Source: Acidobacteriaceae bacterium TAA 166
GTDB taxonomy: Bacteria > Acidobacteriota > Terriglobia > Terriglobales > Acidobacteriaceae
Reading direction: 5' to 3'
Length of the DNA stretch: 64,000 bases
NCBI GenBank assembly: GCA_000421065.1
Contig: ATWD01000001.1
Span: 3,650,001 to 3,714,000 of the forward strand
Made by a program: the position numbers and the translations under genes. Below are positions 26,264-35,374 of this stretch, piece after piece (the stretch's first letter is position 1; every line of letters begins with the position of its first letter). Below the pieces are notes generated by a model. It saw only the letters and a program-made list of their open reading frames with translations, was not told the DNA's origin and made no database searches.

Positions 26264-26365
26264 TCAAAGTGTGTTTCTAACGAGTGATTATGCGGGTGGT
26301 CCTTCCGTGCCTAACTCTCTCTTAACTTACAGTTGCAAGATATTTATAAGGATCAAGTTAAAAAC

Positions 26366-26420
26366 TTGACAGTTCTCGAAGAGCATGAGTAGCATCCTCA
26401 GCGCAATGAGACGTCTCATT
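26366..26420 (+). promoter_or_regulatory. Promoter with LacI-type operator (AATGAGACGTCTCATT)
   Basis: TTGACA (26366-26371) and TAGCAT (26390-26395) are 18 bp apart. The 16-bp perfect palindrome AATGAGACGTCTCATT lies at 26405-26420, over the expected start site. The -35 sequence, spacer length, -10 type and operator distance (within 1 bp) repeat those at 16333-16385. This promoter should drive the TonB receptor gene with a 5' leader of about 180 bases. Confidence 0.75.
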
Positions 26421-26583
26421 TTTATGCTTCAATCTCTTTCCCTCCCCAGCTTCCATTCGGAATTTAGGGGAATCATCCCGAAGCTCCCATAGGGGAGCTG
26501 AATTGTCCTCTGATCGATAACAGCCGGCAAGAGACTCGGCAACAAAGACATTGTGGATGCAAAACTTCAGGAGGAGAAATCCC

Positions 26584-29500
26584 GTGCAACAGAGAACGCC
26601 TTACCTCGAATGCAATAGCCCGAATTCAAGTCGAATCGTACGATTCCGTGTGGCCGCTTCTCTGGCCTCTCTTCTCACCTGCTTAAGCGCGGCAGTGATG
26701 CCCCTCGCTGCGCAGGAGTCTTCGACCTCGGGGGTGGTCGGCCGCATCAGTGATTTAACGGGCGCTCTGGTTCCCGATGCTACCGTTCATATTGTAAATT
26801 TGGCTACAAGCGCGGAACGTGTCACCAAAACTAACAGCAACGGCGAATTCTCGGTTCCTAACCTGCCCCCGGCTAGTTATCGCATGACCGTCGAGAAGTC
26901 AGGATTCAAAACCGCCTCCATTCCATCCTTTGATCTCCTCGTCGGCAAGACCGCGGATGAGTCTCTCGCACTGAATGTAGGCGAAGCCAGTGAGACGGTT
27001 GAGGTGACCTCCGAAGCCCAACAGCTGCAGACCAGCGAGGCGACCGTCGGGCAGGTTATCGACCAGAAGCAGGTTAATGATCTTCCTCTTAACGGAAGAA
27101 ACGTTCTCCAATTGGCGACTCTCTCGGCGGGCGTCTCGCCCTCGCAGACCGCGAACACAGGAACCCCAGCTCAGGTAGGAAACCGGAGTCTATACATCAC
27201 GGTCGAAGGAGGACGAGCCAGTTCTACCAACTACGTTATGGACGGCGTCTATATCCGGTCGCTCCGCTTCAATAACCTTTCGATTCAACCTTCCGTCGAT
27301 ACCATTCAGGAGTTCAACCTTCTTCGCAGCACCTTTTCCACGGAGTATGGTCAAGGCCAAGCTGTCGTCTCTATGGTCACCAAGTCCGGCGGCAATCAGC
27401 TGCATGGCTCGGCTTATGAATTTACCCGCAGCTCCTTCTTCGATGCGCGTAACTATTTCTCCACCTACGCTACCGCGCCACACAAGCCGGTCTACCACCG
27501 GAATCAGTTTGGCGGAACGCTTGGCGGCCCGATCATCAAGGACAGAGTCTTTTTCTTCGGGGGATATGAGGGGCTTCGCTCCGCACAGAGTCAGCCGTTC
27601 CAAGGCAACTTCCCGACGCCACAGCAGCTAGCACCTGCGATGTATCAGTTCGCTCAGGTCTTTAATCCATCCTTTCCTGTGCCTAACTGCACCACCTGTG
27701 GAACGAATAACTATTCTGTCGTAGCGAACCTTACCGACACCTACGATCAGTGGATGGTCCGTTCCGACCAGACCATCTCTCCACGCCATTCGCTCTTCGA
27801 GCGTTATATCAATTACGACTCTTCCGAGATTCAGCCGGCAGTGCAGAGCTCGACAAGCTACCCGCAGAAAGGACAAAACGTCAGCATCGGCGATACCTTC
27901 CTCATTACCTCCAAGCTTGTCAATGAGCTCCGCATCGGATACAACCGCACCTATGGCTATACCCTGCCGGTCAATCCGACTGCCGGCAGAAACTGGGTTC
28001 AGGATGCAGGTCTGACCAACATCTCCGGCGGCGTCTTTCCCAATGAGTTCGGTCGTCCCGGTATCACAATCGGAAGCTTCACTGGGCTGGGGGAGGGAGG
28101 CAACTCGCAAGGGGACACCGAAAACGTCTATAGCGCCGGCGATACTATCAGCGACGTGCTTGGGCGCCATACGCTCCGCATGGGCTTCCAATTCCAGTAC
28201 CGCCAGATCACCCAGCTTGCCGATACGACCTCTCGCGGTGCGTTTACGTTCTCGGACTCTCCGAGCGATGGTACCCCAGTAAATACGAATCCTGCGACAG
28301 GCAAGGCATATACTGCACTCGAAAACTATGCCCGCGGATTCTGCAGCGCATGCGCCGCCGGCTCGGGAACCTCCCTCGGTCATTACACCGACCAAACCTA
28401 CGGTGTCTTCGTCAATGATGTATTGCAGGCGACCAGCCGGATCACAGCGAATCTCGGTCTTCGCTGGGAATACGCCTCGCCCTTTGTCGAAAAGGATGGG
28501 CTGGAGGGTAGCTTCGATCCTAGCTCCGGAAAAATTGCTTACCATAAATTTCCAGCCGTTATTCCAACTGCACTTCAATCTCTCGTCAACACGACGCCAA
28601 ACTTCTTTCCTGCCGGAATTATTAAGCCAATGAAGCTTGGCTTTGGCCCACGTGTCGGATTCTCCTTCCAAACCACGCCAACGACTGTCTTCCGCGCCGG
28701 TTATGGCATTTACTTCGATAACAGTAATACCAATGAGCTCCAATTCACGCGTACTGTCGCTCCTCTTTACTTTCAAGCATCCCTCAACAATCAATTCGTT
28801 CAGAGGTTGATGCCCGGTATCAACTCCATTTCTCTCATCCCTCCCCCGTTCAGCGTCGGTGTCAATAACCGCGTCCCCTACACGCAAGAGTGGACTGCGA
28901 GCGTTCAGCAGGACCTTGGGCACGGCAATCTCTTCGAGCTCGCCTACACCGGAAGCACGACACATAAGCTCTGGAAGCGCTATGACCAGAACCAGGGATT
29001 GATCAACCATGTGGATGGCCTCACTCCCGCTGGCCCGTCTCCATTTCCTGCCTTCGGTGTTGGAATGTTGACCAGCGCAACCGTAGGCAATTCAGCCTTC
29101 AACGGTCTCTCGGTAAAGATTGAACATCGCTCCGCCAAAGGACTCTACTACCTCGCGAACTATCAGTGGTCGAAGAATCTGGACAACAACTCTGGAGAGG
29201 CCGACTCGAACGATACCTCCTATTCAAGGTTCTTTGGCTTCGATCGTTCTTACTCAAACTTCGACAACCCTCACCGGTTTGTCGCAAGCTGGGGTGCTCC
29301 TCTCCCCTTCGGCAAAGGACAGCGATGGGCGCAGAATCCTGTCGCGGATGTCTTTCTGGGGGGATGGCAGCTGCAGAATATCATTCAGCTTCGGGCAGGC
29401 TATCCTTTCAGCCTCACAGGAGGAACCGGCTCCTGTAACTGCGGTCGCTATGTCCCCCAGCGAGTTAATCTGGTCCCTGGACACAAGTCAGGAAAGATCA

Positions 29501-29859
29501 ACAGCCCCTCGCCGGCCCAGTGGTTTGACCGGACTGCCTACTGGGTTCCTAGTCCGCAGGGTCCCTCAGTCATCGGGACTCCTGCCCAGTTCGCTGCCAC
29601 AGCTCCTACCATCCAGGGTACGGTCACTCGAAATACTCTGCGCGGTCCCGGCACCGCTTCGGTCGATCTCTCCGCAATCAAGAACTTTCATCTTTATGAG
29701 AGGTTGACAGCACAGTTCCGAGCCGAGGCTTTCAACATCATTAATCATCCCAACTTTGGCAATCCCAATGGAAATATTTCCAACTCCGCATGGGGAACCA
29801 TCACCTCGACCTCGCTGGATAACCGCGATCTTCAACTCGCGCTGAAAATTCTCTGGTAA
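26584..29859 (+). CDS. Oar-like TonB-dependent receptor 1
   Basis: A 1,091-residue outer-membrane receptor. GTG 26584 has AGGAGGAG seven bases upstream; an in-frame TTG at 26551 has no site. After the signal peptide (ending near LAAQ-ES) come a carboxypeptidase-regulatory-like domain (GVVGRISDLTGALVPDATVHIVN, NGEFSVPNLPPASYRMTVEK), a plug domain (VNDLPLNGRNVLQLATLSAGV) and the beta-barrel with repeated NLGLRWEYASPF-type strands. The ending FNIINHPNFGNPNG and terminal LQLALKILW, with a closing aromatic residue, are typical. It probably imports the glycoside degraded by the LacI 1 operon, since both promoters carry the same operator. Confidence 0.92.
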   Translation: MQQRTPYLECNSPNSSRIVRFRVAASLASLLTCLSAAVMPLAAQESSTSGVVGRISDLTGALVPDATVHIVNLATSAERVTKTNSNGEFSVPNLPPASYRMTVEKSGFKTASIPSFDLLVGKTADESLALNVGEASETVEVTSEAQQLQTSEATVGQVIDQKQVNDLPLNGRNVLQLATLSAGVSPSQTANTGTPAQVGNRSLYITVEGGRASSTNYVMDGVYIRSLRFNNLSIQPSVDTIQEFNLLRSTFSTEYGQGQAVVSMVTKSGGNQLHGSAYEFTRSSFFDARNYFSTYATAPHKPVYHRNQFGGTLGGPIIKDRVFFFGGYEGLRSAQSQPFQGNFPTPQQLAPAMYQFAQVFNPSFPVPNCTTCGTNNYSVVANLTDTYDQWMVRSDQTISPRHSLFERYINYDSSEIQPAVQSSTSYPQKGQNVSIGDTFLITSKLVNELRIGYNRTYGYTLPVNPTAGRNWVQDAGLTNISGGVFPNEFGRPGITIGSFTGLGEGGNSQGDTENVYSAGDTISDVLGRHTLRMGFQFQYRQITQLADTTSRGAFTFSDSPSDGTPVNTNPATGKAYTALENYARGFCSACAAGSGTSLGHYTDQTYGVFVNDVLQATSRITANLGLRWEYASPFVEKDGLEGSFDPSSGKIAYHKFPAVIPTALQSLVNTTPNFFPAGIIKPMKLGFGPRVGFSFQTTPTTVFRAGYGIYFDNSNTNELQFTRTVAPLYFQASLNNQFVQRLMPGINSISLIPPPFSVGVNNRVPYTQEWTASVQQDLGHGNLFELAYTGSTTHKLWKRYDQNQGLINHVDGLTPAGPSPFPAFGVGMLTSATVGNSAFNGLSVKIEHRSAKGLYYLANYQWSKNLDNNSGEADSNDTSYSRFFGFDRSYSNFDNPHRFVASWGAPLPFGKGQRWAQNPVADVFLGGWQLQNIIQLRAGYPFSLTGGTGSCNCGRYVPQRVNLVPGHKSGKINSPSPAQWFDRTAYWVPSPQGPSVIGTPAQFAATAPTIQGTVTRNTLRGPGTASVDLSAIKNFHLYERLTAQFRAEAFNIINHPNFGNPNGNISNSAWGTITSTSLDNRDLQLALKILW

Positions 29860-29865
29860 CTCTTT

Positions 29866-29893
29866 GGCTCGCGAGAGCTTTTTCGCGCGAGCC
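29866..29893 (+). terminator. Rho-independent-like terminator
   Basis: GGCTCGCG (29866-29873) pairs perfectly with CGCGAGCC (29886-29893) across a 12-base loop, six bases after the receptor stop. The sequence after it (TCAGGTCTTCTTCTTG) is T-rich without a clean run, so efficiency is uncertain. Confidence 0.6.
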
Positions 29894-30016
29894 TCAGGTC
29901 TTCTTCTTGACGATCAGAGTAAGGGAAAGGGAAATTATTTGACTGAGAAAACTCGAATAATCTTTGGCAGATCTATATAAAGACAGTAGCGAATCTACAG
30001 GAGATGCATTCTTGAT

Positions 30017-30568
30017 ATGACGAATCGGGAAACGGTACTACGTGCAGTCTGGGTTGGAGTTCTGTCGGTCGGAGCAGCTTGGGTCGCGATTTCCGTAGCC
30101 TCTTACGCTTCTCCGGCGGTTCAACAGACCTCCCAGACACAAACTCCTTCTGCTCCGCCACCATCTTCCGATCGCCTCCCGGAAGGACCCGGTAAGGCGA
30201 CATTTGTTCGGGTTTGCAGCAAATGCCACACTCCCAATATCGTCCTCGCGAACGGACAAAATCGGCAGGGATGGGAAGATACCATCACCAAGATGTCCGG
30301 GCTGGGGGCAGCTGCTTCGGATGAAGAGTTCACGGATATTCTCGAATATTTGGTGAAAAACTTTCCTCCGGTCACGGCCAAGGTCAATATGAACAAGGCC
30401 AGTGCGAGCGAGCTTGAAAACCAGCTTGGGTTTACCTCCAAACAGGCTGCGGATATCGTTGCGTATCGCGAAAAAAATGGCGATTTCAAGACATCCGACG
30501 ATCTGAAAAAGGTTCCTCAGATGGAGTCTCGGGACGTCGACCTTCGTCGTGCCCGCATGGTCTTTTAG
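30017..30568 (+). CDS. c-type cytochrome fused to a helix-hairpin-helix domain
   Basis: A 183-residue exported or membrane-anchored protein. One N-terminal hydrophobic segment (VWVGVLSVGAAWVAISVA) is followed by a Pro/Ser-rich linker. A cytochrome c-like segment has FVRVCSKCH (one heme site) with a possible distal Met in ITKMSGLGA. The C-terminus is VNMNKASASELENQLGFTSKQAADIVAYREKNGDFKTSDDLKKVPQM, a ComEA-type helix-hairpin-helix unit normally linked to DNA binding. It lies 59 bp upstream of the enolase-superfamily gene. The role of the HhH unit on a periplasmic cytochrome is not known. Confidence 0.8.
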   Translation: MTNRETVLRAVWVGVLSVGAAWVAISVASYASPAVQQTSQTQTPSAPPPSSDRLPEGPGKATFVRVCSKCHTPNIVLANGQNRQGWEDTITKMSGLGAAASDEEFTDILEYLVKNFPPVTAKVNMNKASASELENQLGFTSKQAADIVAYREKNGDFKTSDDLKKVPQMESRDVDLRRARMVF

Positions 30569-30626
30569 AACTCTCAGGTAATAACGAGGGTTAGGCAGAG
30601 TTTCGTCCTGATAAGGAATGATCCCC

Positions 30627-31907
30627 ATGAAACTTAATCGCCGGCGAATCATTACCGGAGCTCTGGCGTCAGCGACGATGCCCCGAATCTCCGCCGCCCA
30701 GTTCCTAAACGCACCTCGGCATGGTCTTCCCGGGACACTGGAGGAGAGATATGCAAGGCTGGACGACATCCTCCGGCAGCCTGTCTTTAAGCACGAGCTC
30801 TTCAAAGATCCGGTCATCATCGAATCGGTTGAGCTTCTCCACTATAAAGAGTCCTGGCTATGCCGGGTTCGCTCCAAGAACGGACATGAGGGACTATCGG
30901 TAGGGAATCCCCTTCAGATGCCGACCTTTTACCCCGTTTTGGTCCGGCAGATGGCGCCGTTCTTCGTAGGCAAAGATGCTCGTAATCTGGAAGATCTGCT
31001 CGAAGCGGTTACAGTTCACAACTCTCTCTACAAAGCCCAGGGCCTCGCCATCTGGGTTCCGCTTGCCACCATCGAGTTTGCCATCCTGGATATGTTCGGA
31101 AAGATGTCCAATCGTTCCATCGGTCTGCTGATCTCGGACAAGATCTACAACCCAAAGATCAATGTCTATCAGGCAAATGGTGAGCGCGACAACTCCGCCG
31201 AAGAGGTCATCGAACATCTTCAGCGCGACCTCTCGATCTCCTACGCCAAGGCGATCAAGTTCAAGGTCGGCGGTCGCATGAGTCACATCGAAACTCCGCC
31301 AGGTCGGAGCGAAAAGCTGATTCCGCTGGTGCGAAAGACCTTCGGCGACGAGATGGTCATCTCTGCCGATGCGAATGGCTCCTACAACGTAAAGCATGCG
31401 ATTCCAATCGGGAAGCTGATGCAGGAGTACAAGTACGCATTTTTCGAGGAGCCTGTGCCCTTCGATTGGTACGAAGAGACCCGACAGGTGGCCGACGCTC
31501 TCGAGATCCCCATCGCTGGTGGAGAACAGGAGCCGTCGATGCATAACTTTCGCTGGTTGGTCGCCAATGGAGCACTCTCCATTACACAGCAGGACATGTT
31601 TTACTTTGGCGGAATGGTGCGTTGCATGCGCGTCGCTCGCATGGCTCATGCCTTCGGCAAACAAACGATTCCGCACATCTCGGATGGAGGTCTAGGATAT
31701 GTCTACATGATGCACTTTGTCTCCGCCATTCCGAACTCCGGCCCTTACCACGAGTTCAAAGGCTTCAACGACACTTTGCCCTATAAATGTCCGACCTCGA
31801 CCCTACGGTCTGACGCGAACGGAACCGTCACCTGTCCCACCGGCCCAGGGTTGGGCGTGGAGGTTGATCCCGCTTATATTGCGAAGCATGAGCCCGTAAA
31901 AGCGTGA
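30627..31907 (+). CDS. Tat-exported enolase-superfamily enzyme (mandelate racemase type)
   Basis: A 426-residue enzyme. ATG 30627 has AAGGA nine bases upstream; an ATG three codons earlier abuts that site. The N-terminus NRRRIITGALASATMPRISAAQ is a twin-arginine-type signal, unusual for this cytoplasmic family. The barrel domain has a K-x-K motif (IKFKVGG) as base candidate, metal ligands in VISADANGSY, FFEEPVPFD and AGGEQEPSM, and a His in IPHISDGGLG. These fit the MR subgroup, which removes a proton next to a carboxylate, usually dehydrating or epimerising acid sugars. Substrate is unknown. It lies between a cytochrome and a metallophosphoesterase gene. Confidence 0.85.
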   Translation: MKLNRRRIITGALASATMPRISAAQFLNAPRHGLPGTLEERYARLDDILRQPVFKHELFKDPVIIESVELLHYKESWLCRVRSKNGHEGLSVGNPLQMPTFYPVLVRQMAPFFVGKDARNLEDLLEAVTVHNSLYKAQGLAIWVPLATIEFAILDMFGKMSNRSIGLLISDKIYNPKINVYQANGERDNSAEEVIEHLQRDLSISYAKAIKFKVGGRMSHIETPPGRSEKLIPLVRKTFGDEMVISADANGSYNVKHAIPIGKLMQEYKYAFFEEPVPFDWYEETRQVADALEIPIAGGEQEPSMHNFRWLVANGALSITQQDMFYFGGMVRCMRVARMAHAFGKQTIPHISDGGLGYVYMMHFVSAIPNSGPYHEFKGFNDTLPYKCPTSTLRSDANGTVTCPTGPGLGVEVDPAYIAKHEPVKA

Positions 31908-31999
31908 AACAAATGTGTCTGAGAGATGACAGGAAGGATTACGTCAGCGTGAAGACTTCTTTTAACTATGTTTTCGCAAGAAAACAGTAGATTGGTGAT

Positions 32000-32935
32000 A
32001 TGTCCACCCCGAATCGCAGACAATTCCTTGGCCTCGCCGGTGCAGCCATCGCCACCGCCACCGTAGACGTTTTTCATCCCTCCGCCGAAGCTTCGCAGCA
32101 GGGCTTTGAATTTTTGTTCGTGACCGATACGCACCTGCAGCCCGAACTCAATGCGGCGCAGGGCTGTGAGATGGCCTTCAAGAAGGCGCGCATCCTCAAG
32201 GCAGACTTTGCCATGCAAGGGGGAGACCACGTCTTCGATGCGATGAACGTATCTAAAGAGCGTGCAGACTCGATCTTCGATCTTTACGGGAAGACCGAGC
32301 AGGATCTCGGAATGAAAGTATACCACACCTGCGGCAACCACGATTGCTTTGGTATCTCGAGCAAGGGGGCGATCCCGCAGGGAGATCAGAACTACGGGAA
32401 GAAGATGTTTGAAGAGCGCTTCGGACGCGCTTACTACAGCTTCGACCACAAAAGCGTGCACTTTATCGTGTTGGATTCAGTTCAACCGAACCCCGACGCT
32501 TCCGGATACACCGGACACATTCCCCAGGAGCAGATAGATTGGATCGCTGACGATCTCGGCAAGCTTCCACCGCGGACGCCTGTACTGGTGGCGACGCACA
32601 TCCCTCTGGTCACCGCCGTAGGTTCATATCTCAGCCTCTCACCGGATCACCGGACCACCCGCGGCTCTCTCTCGGTCGATAATTCCGAAGTTGTCCTCAA
32701 AATCTTCGACAAACACAATGTGATCGGAGTATTGCAGGGCCACACGCACGTGTGGGAGCAGGTGACTTGGCATGGGATACCTTATGTAACCGGCGGTGCC
32801 GTAAGTGGAAACTGGTGGAAGGGGACACGTCTGGGCACTTCCGAAGGCTTTACCGTAGTGCGCATTCAGGATGGAAAGATGGACATTCGTTATGAGACCT
32901 ACGGGTTTAAAAGCGTAGCCCCGGAGAACACCTAA
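32000..32935 (+). CDS. Tat-exported calcineurin-like metallophosphoesterase
   Basis: A 311-residue secreted phosphoesterase. It begins with a twin-arginine signal (NRRQFLGLAGAAIATATV). All metal-binding blocks are present in order: FVTDTH, MQGGDHVF, TCGNHDCF, LVATHIP and LQGHTHVWEQ. The family hydrolyses phosphomono- or diesters with a binuclear metal centre. The substrate is unknown, and a link to sugar phosphates is possible given the setting. A stem-loop terminator follows 26 bp after its stop. Confidence 0.9.
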   Translation: MSTPNRRQFLGLAGAAIATATVDVFHPSAEASQQGFEFLFVTDTHLQPELNAAQGCEMAFKKARILKADFAMQGGDHVFDAMNVSKERADSIFDLYGKTEQDLGMKVYHTCGNHDCFGISSKGAIPQGDQNYGKKMFEERFGRAYYSFDHKSVHFIVLDSVQPNPDASGYTGHIPQEQIDWIADDLGKLPPRTPVLVATHIPLVTAVGSYLSLSPDHRTTRGSLSVDNSEVVLKIFDKHNVIGVLQGHTHVWEQVTWHGIPYVTGGAVSGNWWKGTRLGTSEGFTVVRIQDGKMDIRYETYGFKSVAPENT

Positions 32936-32961
32936 TTGGTCCATAAAATGGATACCAGTAA

Positions 32962-32984
32962 GGGAGGCGTTTAAGGCGCCTCCC
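32962..32984 (+). terminator. Stem-loop terminator after the metallophosphoesterase gene
   Basis: GGGAGGCG (32962-32969) and CGCCTCCC (32977-32984) form a perfect 8-bp stem with a seven-base loop. No strong T-run follows. Confidence 0.5.
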
Positions 32985-33063
32985 CTTGGATTGCCGATGT
33001 TTTGTGCTGGTGAAGAGTTAGTGTAGCGCATCGAACTCTGAGTTCAGAGCGATGCAGGGTGTG

Positions 33064-33108
33064 GCAGCAAGGGGAGCTGGGAGCGAAGCGACTGGCTCCC
33101 CTTGCTGC
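33064..33108. repeat. 14-bp perfect inverted repeat
   Basis: GCAGCAAGGGGAGC (33064-33077) and GCTCCCCTTGCTGC (33095-33108) are exact reverse complements with a 17-base loop. The element lies directly upstream of the receptor remnant. It has no T-run and may be a small mobile palindrome, a recombination scar or an RNA structure. Confidence 0.55.
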
Positions 33109-33114
33109 TGCGTG

Positions 33115-33700
33115 GTCGAAGTCAGCTTCAATCGAGGAATCTCCAACCTCAACTATCCCTTCGTCTCTGTGACCAATGGCGTCTACACAACACCCTCTCT
33201 CAAGGGGAGTAAACAACTTTGTGCGTGGCGCACTTGGCGAATGGGAGCTGAGCGCGATCTACACTATGCAATCGGGCCGTGCCTTCAGCATCAACGGCGG
33301 CAATGGCAACAATAATTCCGGCGCCCTTGTCTATGGAGATCGTGCCGACCTTGTTCCCGGAGCTATTGTACGAACGCATCAGGGAAGCAAGCAGCAATGG
33401 CTCAATCAGTACTTCATCACAGCAGCTTTCCAGCAGAATGCTTCCGGCACCTTCGGCAATACCGGGCGTAATCTGCTCCAGGGCCCTGGCATCAACTATA
33501 GCGATGCCGCCGTCATGAAGAACTGGACCGCGTACGAACGATTCAAAGTCCAGTTCCGCTGGGAGCTCTTTAACGTGTTCAATCATGCCAACTTCGGTCA
33601 GCCGGATGCCAATCAATCCAGCGGTACGTATGGCTGTATTACTGCAACTGGCCCCATCAAGCCGCGTGTGATGCAGGCCGGCTTGAAACTTACCTTCTAG
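33115..33700 (+). pseudogene. Remnant of a TonB-dependent receptor C-terminus
   Basis: About 195 residues of an Oar-like barrel remain. The first part (SFNRGISNLNYPF, then VYTTPSLKGS) is in one frame. Near 33210 the match moves to the next frame as NNFVRGALGEWELSAIYTMQSGRAFSING and runs to the normal family ending FNVFNHANFGQPDANQ and a terminal Phe (LKLTF). The signal peptide, regulatory domain, plug and most of the barrel are absent. The 14-bp inverted repeat lies directly before it. It is a truncated, frameshifted fragment with no sign of expression. Confidence 0.8.
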
Positions 33701-33728
33701 ACTCTGTGTATAAAAGAGCCACTCCTGT

Positions 33729-33750
33729 TGAGAGCGGCGCTCTTACTTTG
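33729..33750. terminator. Possible terminator between convergent units
   Basis: TGAGAGC-GGC-GCTCTTA forms a short stem with one G-T pair, followed by a pyrimidine-rich stretch (CTTTGTCCCTT). It lies between the receptor remnant and the oppositely oriented PQQ dehydrogenase gene. Confidence 0.35.
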
Positions 33751-33793
33751 TCCCTTGTATGAGGGGCTGGAAAAGGTCCTATGAGCAAATTTC

Positions 33794-35374
33794 TTAGCGT
33801 AGAACAAATGCGTAAAGAGTATCGCCCGCAGCTGCGACGACGTATTGGATATCATCCAGTTCGTAGGTAATCGGTCCATTGCTTACGATGTTGCCCAGCC
33901 CGGCGTGCCACAAAATCGTGCCCGTTGTCGCGTTGAAGGCGACCAGGTTGGTTGTAGTGTCTCCAGTGAAGAGCAGGTTCCCGGCAGTCGTCAGAATCCC
34001 AGAGCGTCCTCCGGGATTCGGCCACTCATGATTCCAGCGCACCTTGCCTGTCTTGTAATCGATAGCGCGAAGCGAAGCGCGCGACCATCCGCCGCGATCG
34101 TTTCCTGCCCAGCCCTCAGGTTTTTTATTATTGTCATAGATGTAATAGACGCTGAAGGCGTCATAGGACGGCACATAGAACAGGCCGGTGGCAGGACTAA
34201 AGCTTGGTGGGTACCAGTTGGCAGCGCCCGCCTGATTTGGAGAAACCAGCGCGCCATTCACCTGCGCCATTTTGGCCGGATTCGGAATCGGGGATCCCTT
34301 CGCGTCAAGTCCTAGCGTCCAGTTCTGCTTCGCGAACGGCGTGCTTATCAGATTCTTCCCATTCGTACGATCCACTAGAAAGAACCATCCGTTGCGGCTG
34401 GCCTGCGCCAGCAGCTTACGTCTCTGGCCGCCGATGACTCCATCGATTAGGACCGGCGTCTGCACTGCATCCCAGTCATGCGAATCGTGTGGATTCGGTT
34501 GAAAGTACCAGACGAGCTTGCCGGTGTCAGGATTCAGAGCGCATATGGTCGAGGTGTACAGGTTTGCCCCGGGGCGAGCCGCGCCATTAATCACCGGCTG
34601 CGCATTGCCTGTGCCGAAGTAGTAAAGATTGAGCTCAGGATCATAAGTCCCAGGAACCCACGTCATACCGCCGCCATGAAGCATCGCCTCTTCGTTTGGC
34701 CACGTCTTCGCCTCGGGATCGCCGAGATTCGGATGCGTATACCATCGCCACTGCAGGGCACCCGTCTCTGGATCGTGGGCTTCAATATAGCCGGGAATGT
34801 CGAAATCGTCCCCGCTGACGCCCACCATCACGTGATTCTTTACGATAACCGGAGCAACGCTGCCAAAGTAGAACTGGTCGGGATTTCCGATAGGGACATG
34901 CCACTTCTCTTTACCCGTGTGGAGATCAATGGCAACCAGATTGCAATCTTCCGTTTCGAAGTAGACCGTATTGCCCAGCACAGCTGCCCCACGATTGCCG
35001 ATGCTCTCGCCCCCTTTGCTCTCCCAATCGAACTGCCAGATCTTGTGGCCGTTACGGGCATCCACTGCCCACACGTGACTCGGAACCGTGAAGTAGAGAA
35101 CCCCGTTCACCTCCAGCGGAGTCGCCGAGATGCGCTTGCCGCCTGCCGTCGTCGTCTCTATCCGAAAGGTCCACGCAAGCGAGAGCTGCTTTATCGTCGT
35201 TGTATTGATCTTCGTCATCGGACTATAACGGCGCCCGGAATAATCCCCGTTGTAGGTGGCCCAGTTGTCGGTAAGCTTTGCTGCATTGGACTGTGTGGTT
35301 GTGTCCGTCGACTGGCTTAGGATAGCTGCCGGCGAGAGGACGAGGACAAGGAATGATGCGGTCAGTAATCTCAT
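33794..35374 (-). CDS. PQQ-dependent dehydrogenase (quinoprotein alcohol/glucose dehydrogenase family)
   Basis: A 526-residue periplasmic enzyme with signal peptide up to about LSQ-ST. Family blocks are complete: WATYNGDYSGRRYSPMTKINTTTIKQLSLAWTF, SHVWAVDARNGHKIWQFD, NPHDSHDWDAVQTPVL, WYPPSFSPATGLFYVPSYD and GGRSGILTTAGNLLFTGDTTTNLVAFNATTG. It should oxidise an alcohol or aldose with PQQ as cofactor. The adjacent-cysteine disulfide of methanol dehydrogenases is missing; only a single Cys appears (TEDCNLVAID), as in several glucose-type enzymes. Its start overlaps the stop of the diheme cytochrome gene (ATGA), so electrons probably pass to that cytochrome. Confidence 0.9.
   Translation of the reverse strand: MRLLTASFLVLVLSPAAILSQSTDTTTQSNAAKLTDNWATYNGDYSGRRYSPMTKINTTTIKQLSLAWTFRIETTTAGGKRISATPLEVNGVLYFTVPSHVWAVDARNGHKIWQFDWESKGGESIGNRGAAVLGNTVYFETEDCNLVAIDLHTGKEKWHVPIGNPDQFYFGSVAPVIVKNHVMVGVSGDDFDIPGYIEAHDPETGALQWRWYTHPNLGDPEAKTWPNEEAMLHGGGMTWVPGTYDPELNLYYFGTGNAQPVINGAARPGANLYTSTICALNPDTGKLVWYFQPNPHDSHDWDAVQTPVLIDGVIGGQRRKLLAQASRNGWFFLVDRTNGKNLISTPFAKQNWTLGLDAKGSPIPNPAKMAQVNGALVSPNQAGAANWYPPSFSPATGLFYVPSYDAFSVYYIYDNNKKPEGWAGNDRGGWSRASLRAIDYKTGKVRWNHEWPNPGGRSGILTTAGNLLFTGDTTTNLVAFNATTGTILWHAGLGNIVSNGPITYELDDIQYVVAAAGDTLYAFVLR

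Noticed and set aside
27628..29010. Long antisense frame (460 codons) opposite TonB receptor 1
   Set aside because: The plus strand encodes clear receptor domains throughout; the antisense frame has no domain, signal or ribosome site and reflects codon bias.
32936..33176. Insertion sequence or integron around the inverted repeats
   Set aside because: No transposase or recombinase frame and no target duplication seen; only hairpins and a receptor fragment.
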